Of a DNA stretch of 64,000 nt, positions 1 through 11,189 are shown one piece after another (position 1 is the stretch's first letter; every line of letters starts with the position of its first letter). The notes beneath the pieces are model-generated. The model was not told the DNA's origin. It was given only the letters and a program-made list of their open reading frames with translations, and made no database searches. The DNA is from Meandrina meandrites (lineage: Eukaryota; Cnidaria; Anthozoa; Scleractinia; Meandrinidae), in the NCBI GenBank assembly GCA_963693305.1, contig OY855908.1:37639305-37703304 (forward strand). Reading direction: 5' to 3'. The translations under genes and the position numbers were made by a program.

Positions 1-1256
1 AAACAGCTTTACTTAGTATATACGATATTTATATTAAGACCCAAGTATACCCAAAATGTTATTTGCAAAAGTTTTAGTTTGACATGGGTGTAAGGCGAAA
101 TGAGAATTCAGCAAGAAAATGGCAGAATTAAAAGTTGTGAAGGAATTCATTTGTAACATAGACACTCAGCGGTGTTGTTGCAGAAGTAAAATGCAAAACA
201 ACAAATTTCCGTGTGTTTTATTCTTTGGAGATCGTGCTTCAAATAAATTTCTTTTTCACTGACAAACGTCTAGAGGCAGGATTAAAGAATGTCACGGATT
301 TTAACAGATTTTTGAACAGCCAAAATCTTATTTGTGTCGAAGGAAACCAAAAAATAATAGTCCATTTTTATTAACAATTGCTATATTAGAGCACTGAAAC
401 TGTTAACAGGCGTCTTTAGCTGCAGATGGCTACGATGGAAATGGATTACAACTTGAAAAGTTTAGCTAAACTTTTCAAGTTGTTTCCGCAGCCTACAGAA
501 AAAATCGATATTTATAGCCGTACTTAGATATTCTATTCCCTTTTTTAGGTTACATCTTCCTTTAGATGTTCAAAAGTAATGATTTTCATGGGTTAAGTTT
601 CCTGCCACTAACTTCAGGACAGTTAAGACCAAAAATCTGCAAAATCTCCGTGACAGAGCTCCTTTAAATATACTATGCCAGAAGGTTTCTTTCATTTGAA
701 ACAGAAAAAGGAAGTCAAACTTCCAGTTCAAATGCTTATATGGCTTTACATAGAATACATTAAAATCAAAGAACTCAGTTCTTATAGAAGCGAGGAAATT
801 TTTTGCACAACCTGGGCAATATGAACAATTATCACATCACTTTTAGTGTATGATGTTTGTTGAAAAGATGATAAACCCGCTTTTCTAGCTCAAACGTTAA
901 TTTTCAGGCACAGTAAAGGAAACTCGCCAAAAAAAAAAACACTACGCCGTGATATGTTCCTTCGATGCGCGGAAATTCCCCACAACATGACATGATCATA
1001 TGGCCACAGCTGTCCATCATTTTCGTTTTCGTCATCCCCTTTCCCGGCAACTAATATCGGAAAAAAAGTTATTTTAATAAAAACGCTGTCAGTTATCATT
1101 TAAATTATGAATTGCTTGCAATGAATGGTGGCAAGTTAAATGATTTCCCCGCCTTTGGAAGAACATATTTAACTCGGTGCTTGTACATTAAGTTAGCAAG
1201 TCAGATGAAACATCATTTGTAAGGGAAATAACTGAAAAAGAACCTGAACTACGGAA
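1..1256. other. Intergenic DNA upstream of the GPCR
   Basis: AT-rich sequence with no coding potential that I can support. The only structure seen is the short perfect palindrome listed separately at 449-482. The last 100 bases are the likely 5' UTR and promoter of the receptor. No TATA box in a convincing position was found. Confidence 0.6.
449..482. repeat. Perfect 34-bp palindrome
   Basis: Two 17-base arms (first arm CAACTTGAAAAGTTTAG) meet with no spacer, so the 34 bases are an exact inverted repeat. It may be a cruciform-forming site or the relic of a small fold-back element. No flanking duplication was seen. Confidence 0.85.
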
Positions 1257-2228
1257 ATGTCGGCAAACATGAACACAACAACGAATAGAACACAGGCATC
1301 ATCAAGTTGCTTCATTGATCCAGTAGCTGCAAGAATCGGAACAACCATCGCTTACTGCCTGATCTTTGTTGTTTCGATGGCTGGAAACATCTCCATCGGA
1401 ATAATTGTTTACAAGACAAAAGCCATGAGAAAACCCATCAACTTTTTAATTGTAAACATGGCCATGTCCGATCTGCTGTTTCCGATTTTCCTGTTCCCGC
1501 GTGTTCTAACAAAATTGTACGTCGACTCCTGGCTGATCAGTGGTCCTCTTGGCCAGGCTTTATGTAAGCTTCCTAACTTCTTACAAGATGTCTCCATGAC
1601 TGTGTCTGTTCAGAGCCTGGTTCTGATAGCAGTGGATCGATTTGGAGCTGTGGTATTTCCCCTCCGTTCCTCACTCATCAGTTCAAAGTTGTGCCCGTTC
1701 TTCATTCTCGCCACTTGGATCATAGCGATGGCTATTTTCTGCCCTTGGCTCTTCGCCTACAAACTTGTTGAATTTCCAGGAGAGCTGGCGTGTACACTGC
1801 AGTGGAATGAAGCCTTTGGAGAGTCCTCATCTTATCCTAATTACGTTTTAGCAATACTTGTTGTATTCTTTTACACCCCTTTAATGTTAATAGCCATAAT
1901 TTACACAATCATTGTCTTAAAGCTCAAGTCGCAGACGATTCCAGGCGAGCAATCAGCCAACTCGAGACAGCAACGCGCGAAAAGGGAAAGAAATGTGCTG
2001 AAAATGGCAATTGCTATTGTGTTGGGTTTTGCAGTATGTTGGCTGCCAATCACTATCGAGAGTATTCTGATCTTCTTCGTATCGGACATATGGTCTTGTG
2101 GCTTCGAATACGCCTGGTCTGTTTCATTTGTTATGGCTCTCGCAAATTGTGCTATAAACCCTTGCATCTGCTTTCTTTTCAGTGGAAATTACCGCCAAAG
2201 TCTCAGGAGGGGGGGAGGGGGTGAATAG
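1257..2228 (+). CDS. Class A (rhodopsin-family) G-protein-coupled receptor, single exon
   Basis: A 323-residue intronless receptor, probably a plasma-membrane sensor for a peptide or small amine. Seven hydrophobic segments are visible. The N-terminus carries glycosylation sequons at N6 and N10. Class A landmarks are present: GN at 43-44 (N1.50), SD at 71-72 (D2.50), Cys103 (3.25) to pair with Cys179 in loop 2, DRF at 127-129 in place of DRY, CWLP at 261-264 in TM6, and NPCIC at 301-305 in place of NPxxY in TM7. The third loop is basic (RQQRAKRER). Helix 8 (SGNYRQSLRR) is followed at once by a glycine run coded by a G-rich tract and a stop. The C-terminal tail is therefore very short and may have been cut by slippage in that tract. 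The first of two nearby Met codons was taken as start. The layout resembles peptide-type cnidarian receptors. The ligand cannot be told from the sequence. Confidence 0.9.
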   Translation: MSANMNTTTNRTQASSSCFIDPVAARIGTTIAYCLIFVVSMAGNISIGIIVYKTKAMRKPINFLIVNMAMSDLLFPIFLFPRVLTKLYVDSWLISGPLGQALCKLPNFLQDVSMTVSVQSLVLIAVDRFGAVVFPLRSSLISSKLCPFFILATWIIAMAIFCPWLFAYKLVEFPGELACTLQWNEAFGESSSYPNYVLAILVVFFYTPLMLIAIIYTIIVLKLKSQTIPGEQSANSRQQRAKRERNVLKMAIAIVLGFAVCWLPITIESILIFFVSDIWSCGFEYAWSVSFVMALANCAINPCICFLFSGNYRQSLRRGGGGE

Positions 2229-2433
2229 GTTCACGGATTAGCGGATTGGGCCTCAAGAAGCTCAATGATTGCGGACTTTTGCTGTAAATTGAGTGGATTC
2301 GCAGATTTCTAAAATACGAATTATCAGTTGAAAATAATTTGGGCCCGGCTGTCGGATCGTGGGTCTTAAACAAAGTTCGGATCACGAATCCTTGGTCGGT
2401 CTCGGTTGCAATTGTGATGTGATGTCATTCACG

Positions 2434-2439
2434 AATAAA
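2434..2439 (+). promoter_or_regulatory. Putative poly(A) signal of the GPCR
   Basis: AATAAA lies 206 bases after the receptor stop codon. A second AATAAA is at 2906-2911. Either could end the transcript. The assignment rests on position and motif only. Confidence 0.4.
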
Positions 2440-5400
2440 AATTTTAAGATTCTAGCAGCGGATACTCTAACTCAAAACATGAAATACGACTGATGTATAC
2501 TAAATGATCACAAATTAAATTTGAAAAAGGCAGCGAAAAGTTTATTTTCCGTTTCGGTTAAAACATTTACAACTACAGGTTTACATAGGAAGTTTCGGTC
2601 GACTTAAACTTTTAAGTGATGCTTATTTCAAAACTGGTTTGTATTTGATTGAACGTACAATATAGTACTTGAGGAACTTTGCAAACCCGCACTATGGTTT
2701 TAACTGTTCTTTGGACACTAGCTGTAGTTATTGTTCAAACTATATTTCTTAAATTTATAGGCAGTTTCAGTCGAAGTGAATTTATTTCAAAACTTAAGTT
2801 TGTGATTCAATGTATAACTTGAAAAAAACGCTTCAGAACGGTTTTTAACCGTTCCTTAAAACCATTTTGTAGTTATATTGTAAACTCCATCTGTAATTAG
2901 AAATCAATAAAATGCGCAAAAAGGCAACACAGTGTTAAGCAGTAAAATCTGATTCCCTTTCCACAGCCATCCTGTCCAGCTTCCGGCCCCTTTTTCTGAC
3001 TTCCCTCTCAGTTTTATCAAAAAATTAATTGTCCTTCTCTCTTCTCTCCTCCAATCCGCACTCTCTCTCTTTTATTGCCACTGTTCTGTATGTTTATTAG
3101 CACACAGGTGTATAAATTAAAACTTTCTTAATTAAAAACAAACCACCATGTTTGACATGTTTGTCAATCTAGGTCCGAGCCTGATTCTGAAGGAAATCAG
3201 CCTTACAAGTCACATGCAATGGTTTGTACTCTAGGATTTATTGTCTTCATTGCAAGACTGGTGACTTGCATATTCGAGAAAATTGCCTGATTCTATTGTC
3301 TGGTTAGGCTCGTATGGTTATGTGCCAACCGTTCATTTATTAATCCTGTGGGCACTGTTTCTGTTTTATTAGCAGGGCTATAACAAATAACCAGTTATTT
3401 GTGCCTTCTATTTAAGAATTACTCTTTCTAATTTGTAGTTTTACTTTTTTAGTTCTTTTAAAGTTGGAGAAAAATACCCATGTCACGATCTAAATCGTTT
3501 GTTGACTTAGTGGGAAGCCTGAACAGGAAGCTTCTGTCAATCACTGGCACGATGTAGTCACGTGCAGTCCCCGGATGTCTTCGTCTCAGACCATATTTTG
3601 TTTCCTGTTCTTCCTACTCCGTTAAACATGCCAGCTGACTATATATCCTTCGTGAATAACCTTATCAGCGTTGCGACAGACCCGCTGAAAATATATATCT
3701 GAAATGAATCTAAATTTTTTTATGTCTGATTCGCAATGGGCGCTTGTCCATCGCAGCAAATAGCTAAATGTTAAGTAAAAACTGCTAAAGTTATTTCAGG
3801 TGGAAAATAAAGAAAAACAGGTGTCTTGACTTGCAGCTTTATTTGACAGTCCTACGCTTGGCGGCTTTTTGGAGGAGTCAAATTATAACTGTCTTGTTAA
3901 ACACACTGGCAAACACTTTGACAACAGGACCAATATCAATTTGGGAATCAAATAAAACTTTTCATAAATGAATAGAGCAGCGGCCTTTACAGGGCGTTGT
4001 CTTCAGACCAGATAAGGAATAACATTTTAGCGAAGCGCATGAGTGACGACATGACTCGGACAAGAGTCAGACAAAACAAACCGCAATGGCCGATGATTTT
4101 CCTGAAACACATTCTAAAACAGTCGGTGTTCCAGAAAACACTTTTTTGAAACGAAAACTTGGCTTGGATTCCCTCCATTTCTTATACTGTTCCCAGCCTC
4201 TCTATTTTTCAACGCAAAAAAGCGAGAAATTCGGCGAGCAAAGCGAGCGCGAAGCATGAAAGCACGGGGGGTGGGGGTGGGGCGCCTCTCGTTTTTCGCT
4301 GGGGTCCAGTCCACTCGCTACTCTTCCCCCGCGTTCAACGATCAAAGAAAAACATGAAAAAATAGAGGGCTGTGAACAGTCTATCCATTTCTCTCAGAAC
4401 ACGCTAGTGTTGTAGCCTCGTAGGGGGTATAATCATTTGCATTCTTTTTTTTTAACCTCGTGCGCTTCGCGATTGCTATAATGGCGGATCAGTGAAGTTC
4501 TATTCCACTGAATTATGTTAATTGGGGTTTGAATGGAACAGAATCGTGTAGGCAGGAAACTAAGGAAACTGATCATGACCTTGAAGCTGAAAAAGCAAAT
4601 ATGAAAGTTTAACTAGCCCCAATGAAAGAAAGAATGTTTTAAGCTACCCCTTTATCGGCACCCGGGGTGCTTACCATTTAGCTAAATTTCCGGAAATTAA
4701 TGGGCAGTTGCTTTCCGGAAAATCCGTTCAGAAATTGTAGACTACGTCCAGTAGAGGTAGTCTTCTTTTGTCGTTCGGAACGGAACGTCGGAAATTTCCT
4801 TTTACTACGGTTTCCCAGTTCCGGTCTCCCAACAACGGAAAACAATAACAGGAAACTGAATTACAGATGAGAACCGCCATCTCTTTCGGTTGGTTTGCTG
4901 ATTCTCAGGCTTTTTTACTTGTTATATCTTATTTCCCATATTTGAAATTTGTAACGTTTAATCTTTAGAGTCATTCTCTGTAACATATATCCCATACTGT
5001 TTAATCAGCCTTGTTTGTCTTTGTTTATTATCTTTGATGGTCGTTTTTGATTTGCTATTTAACAATACCGAGCAGAGCGGTTACTAAGTAAAAATTAAAA
5101 CGTAGCCGTCAAAAAATAATCTGCAGAGCTAGAACAGAAAAACAGGTATCGAGCAGTTAAAATTCAATTCAGGTAATCGCCACCGTGATCAATAATTTAA
5201 TGGTCCACAAACACAAAACTCGGGGGAGTGGGGACAGGGTGGGTGGCGGAGTATGAAAACAGGACGGGGCATGGGGTGTGCTTGATAGCTGCTTTGGGAT
5301 TGTATTGAAGAATTTTTAAGCTCAACACGCAGTAATTTTTTTCTCACTGAATGACCAAGTTTGAAAGTGTCAGGTGTGTCTTGGCGTTGACCATTTGAAC

Positions 5401-6546
5401 GACAACAAAAAGAAAAAACAGACGGAAAAAAATCCGAATGGACTGGTTTCAACGGTACTTATACTGCTCGAGTACTTTCAAGTTTTGACCAAAAAAATCC
5501 GTTTTGAATTTCCGGAAATTAGCAGGCGACTGAAAAAACATTTTCTGGTTGACGCGACGAGCCGTAATATGTAAAATCGTGTCTTCTATTCAGAAATTTC
5601 CGTACCATTTTCACTCCTCCCGAATTTTTTGATCGAATAGAAAAATGCTCCAAATCTCAGGGCGTTGCAATATTAATCACATATTGTGGCGGCTCGCTTG
5701 GATTGTTTAACTACGCACCATCCCGTATTTGAACGGCTGATACTTTACAATACACTGTCGATTCAATGAAATAAGATCGAGCCGTCTTCTTTACTATGTT
5801 AAAGACGACAAATTATTCAATAGGCAGAACTTTTGTACTTATCAAAAAATAATATTCATCTGTGAAATGCGTGCTTTATCGCGGTATTGTCGAAGTAATT
5901 CAAGGCATGAAATTCTTCACCCTAATTTCTGAAAAATTCTCTAATGCATTCTGTTTGAATTGAACATATTTCTCGTAGCTGCGAGGAATGAATTTTAATC
6001 GCATATATAAAGAGGTGTCAAATGACACACCCAGAATTTGGCTGTTGGCTCGTCGAAGTTCTTTGAGATGAACGGCGGACATCTTTCTCCGTGTGCTTTC
6101 TTCAGATAAGTCCATGTTTTCTATCTTCTTTTTGTCAGTGTTATTCAAATTACTATTAACTTAGTTTTTGAAATTTCACTCGACTTCAAAATTTGGCCTT
6201 TAAACGGTGGAATCAGAAGCAATCTGCTTCTGCTTTCATACTTTATCGGTTCGTTCGCAGTTTGCTTCGAGTTTGCTGATTGTTCCCTTCGGAGCGCTGC
6301 CGTGTATATTATACAATAAGACGGTACATTTTCACTCTTTTAATAAAAACGAAACTCCACAATCGCCATGCATTACTTTGAAATGGAAAGAGAGCAAAAT
6401 GTCATTAAGTTTCCATGAACTTGTCAGCAGTCGTTCCAGAAACAATATTCGACGAGAAGAGAGTTATTAGGAGCGAACAAGTAATAGAATTCACTAACTG
6501 CAGTTAGCTGATGTTGGTTTAATGTTTTTTGTTGGCTTTTTGCGCA
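2440..6546. other. Gene-poor AT-rich region with repeat debris
   Basis: No supported gene. A GC- and CpG-rich patch at about 4200-4340 reads like a fragment of a dispersed repeat. The TTTCCGGAAATTA motif occurs at about 4688 and again, in the related form TTTCCGGAAATTAGC, at about 5509, which suggests two relics of one repeat family. Open frames here are short and have no recognisable domain. Confidence 0.5.
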
Positions 6547-6648
6547 GGGTTTGAGTTAAGTGAAATCACGGAGTGCAATCATCTTGGATCGAAGTGTGTA
6601 GCTCTTGGACTATGACGCATGTGACAGTTGGATAATCGTTCATTACAG
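6547..6648 (+). ncRNA. Exon-like cassette, plus-strand copy 1
   Basis: About 100 bases bounded by a pyrimidine-rich tract ending GCGCAG on the left and CATTACAGATAAGTAC on the right. The core shares TGTGTAGCTCTTGGACT and the G-CAGTTGGA segment with the minus-strand cassettes at 17-22.5 kb. It has stops in the likely frames, so it is probably noncoding. It could be an exon of a noncoding RNA or just a repeat module. Confidence 0.4.
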
Positions 6649-7053
6649 ATAAGTACAAATTGATGATTTTCTTATCTTTTTGTCATTTACCAGATACAGA
6701 GCTCGTTTTCAGGTTAATTTGTGATTGGCATTGGATGTAACCAGAGTAAAAAACCATTGAAGTGTACCTCATCTATTGTAGACCTGAAGCAGTAAATCGC
6801 AAATTTTAGAAAGAATAATGAACATGAAAGCGATCCTGCTGACAGAGGAATCAGAAAAAAGAAAAAACAATATAAATTAAAAAAAATATATGAATAATAA
6901 TACCTCATTGGTCACTCAGAGCACGTTTGTTCAAGCTATTCATAGTGATGATTTTAATCATCACAACTAAAAATTGCAGTAAGTGAACGTGTTGAATGAA
7001 CCAGAGAAAGAAAGGCTTGTTATTTTGACTATTGCTCTCTACGTTCACTCCAG

Positions 7054-7177
7054 GTTGGACAGAGATGCATCAAAGAAAATGTATCGTCTCCTGAGTGCAA
7101 CCATTCGAATGCAAGTGACGATGTGTGTAGCTCTTGAAATCTGGCGCAAGTTGACAGTTGGAAACGTCACATTTCAG
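7054..7177 (+). ncRNA. Exon-like cassette, plus-strand copy 2
   Basis: Begins after CACTCCAG with GTTGGACAGAGATGC and ends TTTCAG before ATAAGTACATC. It contains TGTGTAGCTCTTGAAATC and CTGGCGCAAGTTGACAG, which are the conserved core of the family. It stands about 500 bases from copy 1 in the same orientation, opposite to the larger cluster at 17-22.9 kb. Confidence 0.4.
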
Positions 7178-8859
7178 ATAAGTACATCATAGTGTTCCTA
7201 TTACTTTGTTTTTTTCTTCACCATGTTAGTCTCGGAGTGAACAAAATGAAATGTTTCCTTTCATTACTGATAAATTGTCACCGAGTACTGATCTTGCAAA
7301 AAAAAAAAATCATTTAATTGTCTTGATGTATCACCAAATTCTCCGTACTAGCATTAAAAGAAATATTCGTAGCAATCAGCGCTAGCAAGTTCGTTATTTT
7401 CGGAGCTCAAAGCAAAACCGTCGAACATTGTATTTGTTGCAATTGCCCCGAGCATTCATTTTTTTTCCTGTTCACGGTCTTACACTGTAATAGTTATAAT
7501 TCTTGTCAGGGTTTTGTTCAGTTTTTTAAGCTCTTTGTTTAGCAAAGTTCATTATTATGTACTTTTGTGCAAGTTAGTTTCTCGGTCAAGCATTATGTAA
7601 TCCTTTATTGTTAATTTCGTAACATCATTAGCGCTTTTGTTTGTTTTTAAATCCGTATAAAGTTTCGTATGCTTTGGTTTGTAAATTAGTTCTTGTTTTC
7701 CGGAGTTGCCGTACAGATCTCGTAGGTAATCGTTTTTCTCTTGTGTTTTTTCGATTCTTGTTCAATTGTTGTATCTCGTTTAGTTTGGTTTTCAAGTTTT
7801 AGTTTATTAATTCTACTCATTTTTCCTTTGTTTTGTTATGTAATCCAAGTGAATCGCAAAGTATAAAGGCGAATTCAAAACTGTAGCAGGAGTGTTGGTT
7901 ACATTATTAAATTTTTAGTGCTAAATTAAATAGGAGTGATGGTCGTTCAGTGTCCAGGAAATTGGTGGAGTTCAAATCAAAGGAATCAGATATCGTTGTC
8001 GTTTCTTGTAAATAGAAGAGTGAATTGAGTATATGTTATCTGTTAATTGCGATTAATTTTTCTGCTAATATAAGTATTCCGCTTTTGTCAGTGGTAAAGA
8101 AATAATCACCTGGAGGATATTGTCAGGATAAACCACCGAATTTTAGAGCTAATATTAACAGAAATGTACAGAAATTAACAAAAAGAATTAAAATTTGGGC
8201 TTGGAATCGAACACGTGTGTAATATGTTTTATCAACCATAGAAGAATTTAAGAAAGTTATCAACCAGGCATAGTCAAAGCTTTTTTTGCGTTTGAGAATC
8301 AGATTGAAGAGGAAAACCGTTTTCCAGCTGATATAAATAAAAGCACCTTAAGGGCTATGTATACCTTGCGAAGATTCAAAGATGTATACTCGGGAAAGAA
8401 CGCAAGAATAAAATAATTCAAGAATAAAATACCTCCTGACGAAAAAGCAATGAGGGTATTTTTATTCAAAACCCTTTCTGATGGGCTCATTTGGAAAAGG
8501 AGTGGGTCCTATTATCTGGGGCACATCTTTTAGTTGGAAGGATTTGCGAATTATAAAAAGGAGCATCCCTCATCAAACGAAATTTAAACTCTATTAACAT
8601 ACATACCTATCGATTTGTATTAAAAAATATACGGGGTTCAGTTGGGGCACAGTTTTGTACCAGGAAGCTTTTCAATGTTAATTGTTCTTCTGGAAAAAAA
8701 TTAAAATTCATGCATGGCCTTATAGGGTGTGCGTGACAAGCATGTTGACTGAGAAACATTTTTATCAGCAATTATCCTTTACAATTTGTTTAATAGTTAA
8801 CAATGTTCACGCAATCAATTAATGTCATCGTTATAATCGTCATATCGATTGCCTTCATT
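7178..8859. other. No gene seen
   Basis: AT-rich, with long T and A runs and only short open frames that lack domains. Nothing repeat-like could be fixed. Confidence 0.5.
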
Positions 8860-9290
8860 TTTTTTCGCCTTCAGTTTTCAGTCTTAGCCCTTTGCATTGG
8901 ATAGCTAAAGGTTTCTGTTTCTCGTGAAATAAAAAATATATATATATAGTTGGAAAATGATAAGTGGATTAAGTGAAAGCCAGTGAAAAATATTAAGTAA
9001 TTTTTCGTGTAAATGACATATTTTTTTGCTTAGCTTAGCTGGTTGCATTAGAAAACAAACGTTTTTTGTTTCTTGTGAAATAGAACAATATGTGTGAATT
9101 TAATGAGTAAAGTTACTATGTGAAACCTGGGGAAAAAGTAAGTTATTTTTCGTGCAAATATTTTTTTCACTTTCAGTTTTCAATCTTAGCTCATAGCATT
9201 GGAAAATCAAACGTCTTTTTTGAAAACTTTCTGTGGGAAATGATAAGTAAATTTAAAAAGTGAAATCTAGTGAAAAAGAAAATTTTTGTC
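8860..9290. repeat. Three degenerate tandem units of about 145 bp
   Basis: Three successive units share the order TTTCAGT(T)TTCA or TTGCTTAGCTTAGC, GCATTGGA, a T-rich block, TTCTTGTGAAATA, GTGAAA-C-AGTGAAAAA and ATTTTTCGTG. They are diverged and AT-rich. Function unknown. Confidence 0.55.
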
Positions 9291-10220
9291 TCAGAGAGAA
9301 TCTAATCAAGCAACATGATTATTAATTAGCTCTCAAATATTAGACTTTTAGAAATCTGATTAGGAACGAAAAAAAAATACAGGGGCCAGTTAACAATTAA
9401 CCTGTTTAGTTTTCCTGCAAGCTTGGTGACCAACATACAATTTCTCGTTACAATATCAATAAATTCCCAAACGGACAGGTGGGGAGAATATAGAAAATCA
9501 TCAGCTATAGGGCAGACTTATTCACCAGTTGGAAATATGACAGTCGGTAACACGAAGCAATCAATATCAAAGAAAGTAAATGACGTTTAGTTATTTTCAT
9601 TTGCGAATAGCCGAGAAATGACGTCACAAAACGCTAGTTAGTAGTAAATGTTTTTTTTTTGCAGTCATGTGACCAAATTTAAAAAAACCCTACAGGCTAC
9701 AATGCTCCTCATAGCAGTAAAAATTAAGCCTTTTTTTTTAAATTGTGAAAGCCTGGCCCATTCGTTAAACGCTGCGAAAAGCAAAGTATTCAGTGACTAT
9801 GATGCAGACCAGGTTGTTCCAAAGCAGTTTAAGGCTGGGATTACAAGATATCTAATTTTCATTTCTATTGTTTCAAAACGTTTTTTCGTGGCTAATTTTA
9901 CGTTCCCGCTTTACACTGCTTCAACTAAAAATAATGTGGAAGAAAAACCATTACCCATAACTCCTCACGATGAATTCAAAGTTAAGTAATCATGAATTAG
10001 CTTGATCTCGCTTTGAACAAAGCGACACAGATATTATAACAATTCAAAAGTAAAATCACTATTGTGTTGTTGTTGTATTGTGACAATTATCCTATAAGCT
10101 GATATCACAAAAAGAAATGACCACAGGATTGTTTTTTTTACATATGTTGTTTATCGAATAGAAGTTAACAAAAGTGGTGGAGTTTTAATTATAAGCTATA
10201 ACTGAATATCGGTAATAATA
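9291..10220. other. Intergenic, one unassigned 113-codon frame
   Basis: The longest open frame is 9648-9989 on the plus strand. It starts inside a T-run, is rich in Phe, Lys and Leu as expected of AT-rich chance frames, and matches no family I know. I do not call it a gene. Confidence 0.45.
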
Positions 10221-10438
10221 AAAAAATACTAAAAAGGTAAAAATGTTCTCACTAAAATGAGTTAAGTGCCTTGGAAAAACGTTTAAAGTTCCATACGTTT
10301 CGGGCTTAGCCCTTCATCAGTGGAAGTCTTGACTTCCACTGATGAAGGGCTAAGCCCGAAACGTATGGAACTTTAAACGTTTTTCCAAGGCACTTAACTC
10401 ATTTTAGTGAGAACGTTTTTACCTTTTTAGTATTTTTT
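10221..10438. mobile_element. Fold-back element with 108-bp arms
   Basis: Arm 10221-10328 is the reverse complement of 10331-10438, with a 2-base spacer (TT) and one mismatch found. The right arm reads CACTGATGAAGGGCTAAGC and then CCGAAACGTATGG. That is a CUGAUGA / short stem / GAAAC arrangement like a hammerhead-ribozyme core, which is known from Penelope-like retroelements. No clear stem I was found, so catalysis is doubtful. The near identity of the arms implies a young duplication, and any transcript would fold into one long hairpin. Confidence 0.8.
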
Positions 10439-11165
10439 AAGTGCCACGCAGCACAGGAAAATTTATTTTTCCATTTATCTTTATCGGCAATAATGTACTT
10501 TACTACGATTTTGAAGCAAAACTAAAAGAAGGACACATTACCCGATTACAGCAGATTGTTGGTAACTTTTCAAAATAACACATACATCTTAAACCTCTTG
10601 AATGCGCCTTCCAATGTATGGTCTTTGCTTAATCTTGTCAACAGGCACGAAGCTACAGATAGAAGAGAATATGCAAGAAAATATACAGTGGAAGCGTCAC
10701 AACAGTTCATTCAACAAATCCAAAAAACATAGCGAATTAGGAACTTTTTCAACTTGTAACGCTTTCCAACCAAAGGAAATAAAGTTTTTCAATCTTTATC
10801 TCAATTTAGTAATATATCAAGCAAACATTACTGCAATTTCCCTGAAGTGAGAATCCAACCGTATTGAGTTAACTTTATTCAAGATAAGCCATGCACATGT
10901 TCTATAGTCAATTTAGATTTCGAAAACATAACTCGTGTAAAGAAGGTGAAAAGAGCAAAATAAAGGTCCGCTAATACAAAGCTCTCAATGAAACCTTCTA
11001 CTAAAAAATAAGCAAACAAACAGAGAAGAATAAACTAGCCATGCGACTATAAGGTACGCATGGCAAAAACCTGTGTCCCTGTTGCCATCTTTAATATTTA
11101 AACAGAGCGTGAGTGAGGGGAAGAAGTAGAGGGAGAAGGTTACTGGGAGTATTTAGTACTGAGCA
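10439..11165. other. No gene seen
   Basis: AT-rich spacer. An 82-codon frame at 10602-10850 has no recognisable feature. The last 60 bases become purine-rich and lead into the satellite. Confidence 0.5.
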
Positions 11166-11189
11166 CTCACTTAGCGCTCAGGACGAAGT

